Of a stretch of DNA of 22,682 nucleotides, positions 22,664 to 22,682 are shown one piece after another (positions within the stretch are counted from its first letter, which is position 1; the number at the start of each line of letters is the position of its first letter). The translations under genes were made by a program, and so were the position numbers. The notes beneath the pieces were generated by a model that saw only the letters and a list, made by a program, of their open reading frames with translations, made no database searches and was not told the origin of the DNA. Source of the stretch: JBJEQG01 sp051881635 (GTDB lineage Bacteria; Bacillota; Clostridia; Oscillospirales; Acutalibacteraceae); assembly GCA_051881635.1 (NCBI GenBank), contig JBJEQG010000048.1, positions 1 through 22,682 on the forward strand, in the 5' to 3' direction.

Positions 22664-22682
22664 TTGGGGACTTTGTCCCCAA
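22664..22682. repeat. Dispersed repeat, copy 2 (cut by the window end)
   Basis: TTGGGGACTTTGTCCCCAA, a perfect 8-bp dyad with a TTT loop, two bases after the stop of ATPase subunit F. It matches the first bases of the element at 5331, where one C of the second arm is missing. The rest of this copy is outside the window. Confidence 0.6.

Overview
The window looks like a piece of a Clostridia (Firmicutes) chromosome, probably from the Oscillospirales/Ruminococcaceae side. Signs of this are the moderately AT-rich DNA, strong GGAGG-type ribosome sites, consensus sigma-A promoters, DnaD/DnaC-type primosome genes, formate-tetrahydrofolate ligase, the ACT/UPF0210 pair, a bacterial V/A-type ATPase operon and a class A RNase P RNA. 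The lineage is inferred from gene content and protein style; no search was run. Most of the window is conserved housekeeping DNA. I see no tRNA, rRNA 16S/23S, CRISPR array, transposase, phage genes or recognisable defence system.

Layout. (1) 9-1394, minus: hisH-hisF, the two subunits of imidazole glycerol phosphate synthase. (2) 1494-5329, plus: a divergent promoter drives fhs-tsaE-tsaB-rpiB, followed by rnpB with its own consensus promoter and intrinsic terminator. (3) 5331-5403: a hairpin-rich dispersed repeat whose first 19 bases recur at the very right end of the window. (4) 5421-7989, minus: a three-gene unit of little-known function (metal-dependent amidohydrolase, Cys/His-rich DUF6062-type protein, membrane-anchored transglutaminase-like protein). 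(5) 8207-9477, plus: an unrecognised two-helix membrane protein and a Nudix hydrolase, ending in a terminator shared with a convergent small XRE-type regulator (9543-9803, minus). (6) 9996-15113, minus: dnaD-like, dnaC/dnaI-like, degV and rnr, read from a perfect consensus promoter at 15210-15238; then a PHP-type histidinol-phosphatase-like gene with its own terminator. (7) 16321-18120, plus: ACT-domain protein and UPF0210 protein with promoter and terminator. (8) 18121-22661, plus: a 445-base gene-free leader with two tandem promoters, a perfect 31-base dyad and a 17-bp hairpin, then the V/A-type ATPase genes for subunits G/H, C, I, K and F. The catalytic V1 genes (E, A, B, D) are not in the window.

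How the genes work together. hisH and hisF make one enzyme, and the PHP phosphatase could serve a later step of the same pathway. fhs feeds one-carbon metabolism. tsaE and tsaB act in tRNA t6A37 synthesis; the other partners are absent here. DnaD and DnaC help load the replicative helicase. The ATPase genes encode the membrane rotor and the stalk parts of one rotary complex.

The most interesting material is non-coding: the dyad and leader hairpin before the ATPase operon, the terminator-like hairpin between ATPase subunits I and K, perfect palindromes at the rnpB and Nudix promoters, and the dispersed repeat. Many gene starts were moved to an internal start codon because a good ribosome binding site is placed there. 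I did not find a convincing new multi-gene system; the amidohydrolase/DUF6062/transglutaminase unit is the best candidate for unexplored biology.
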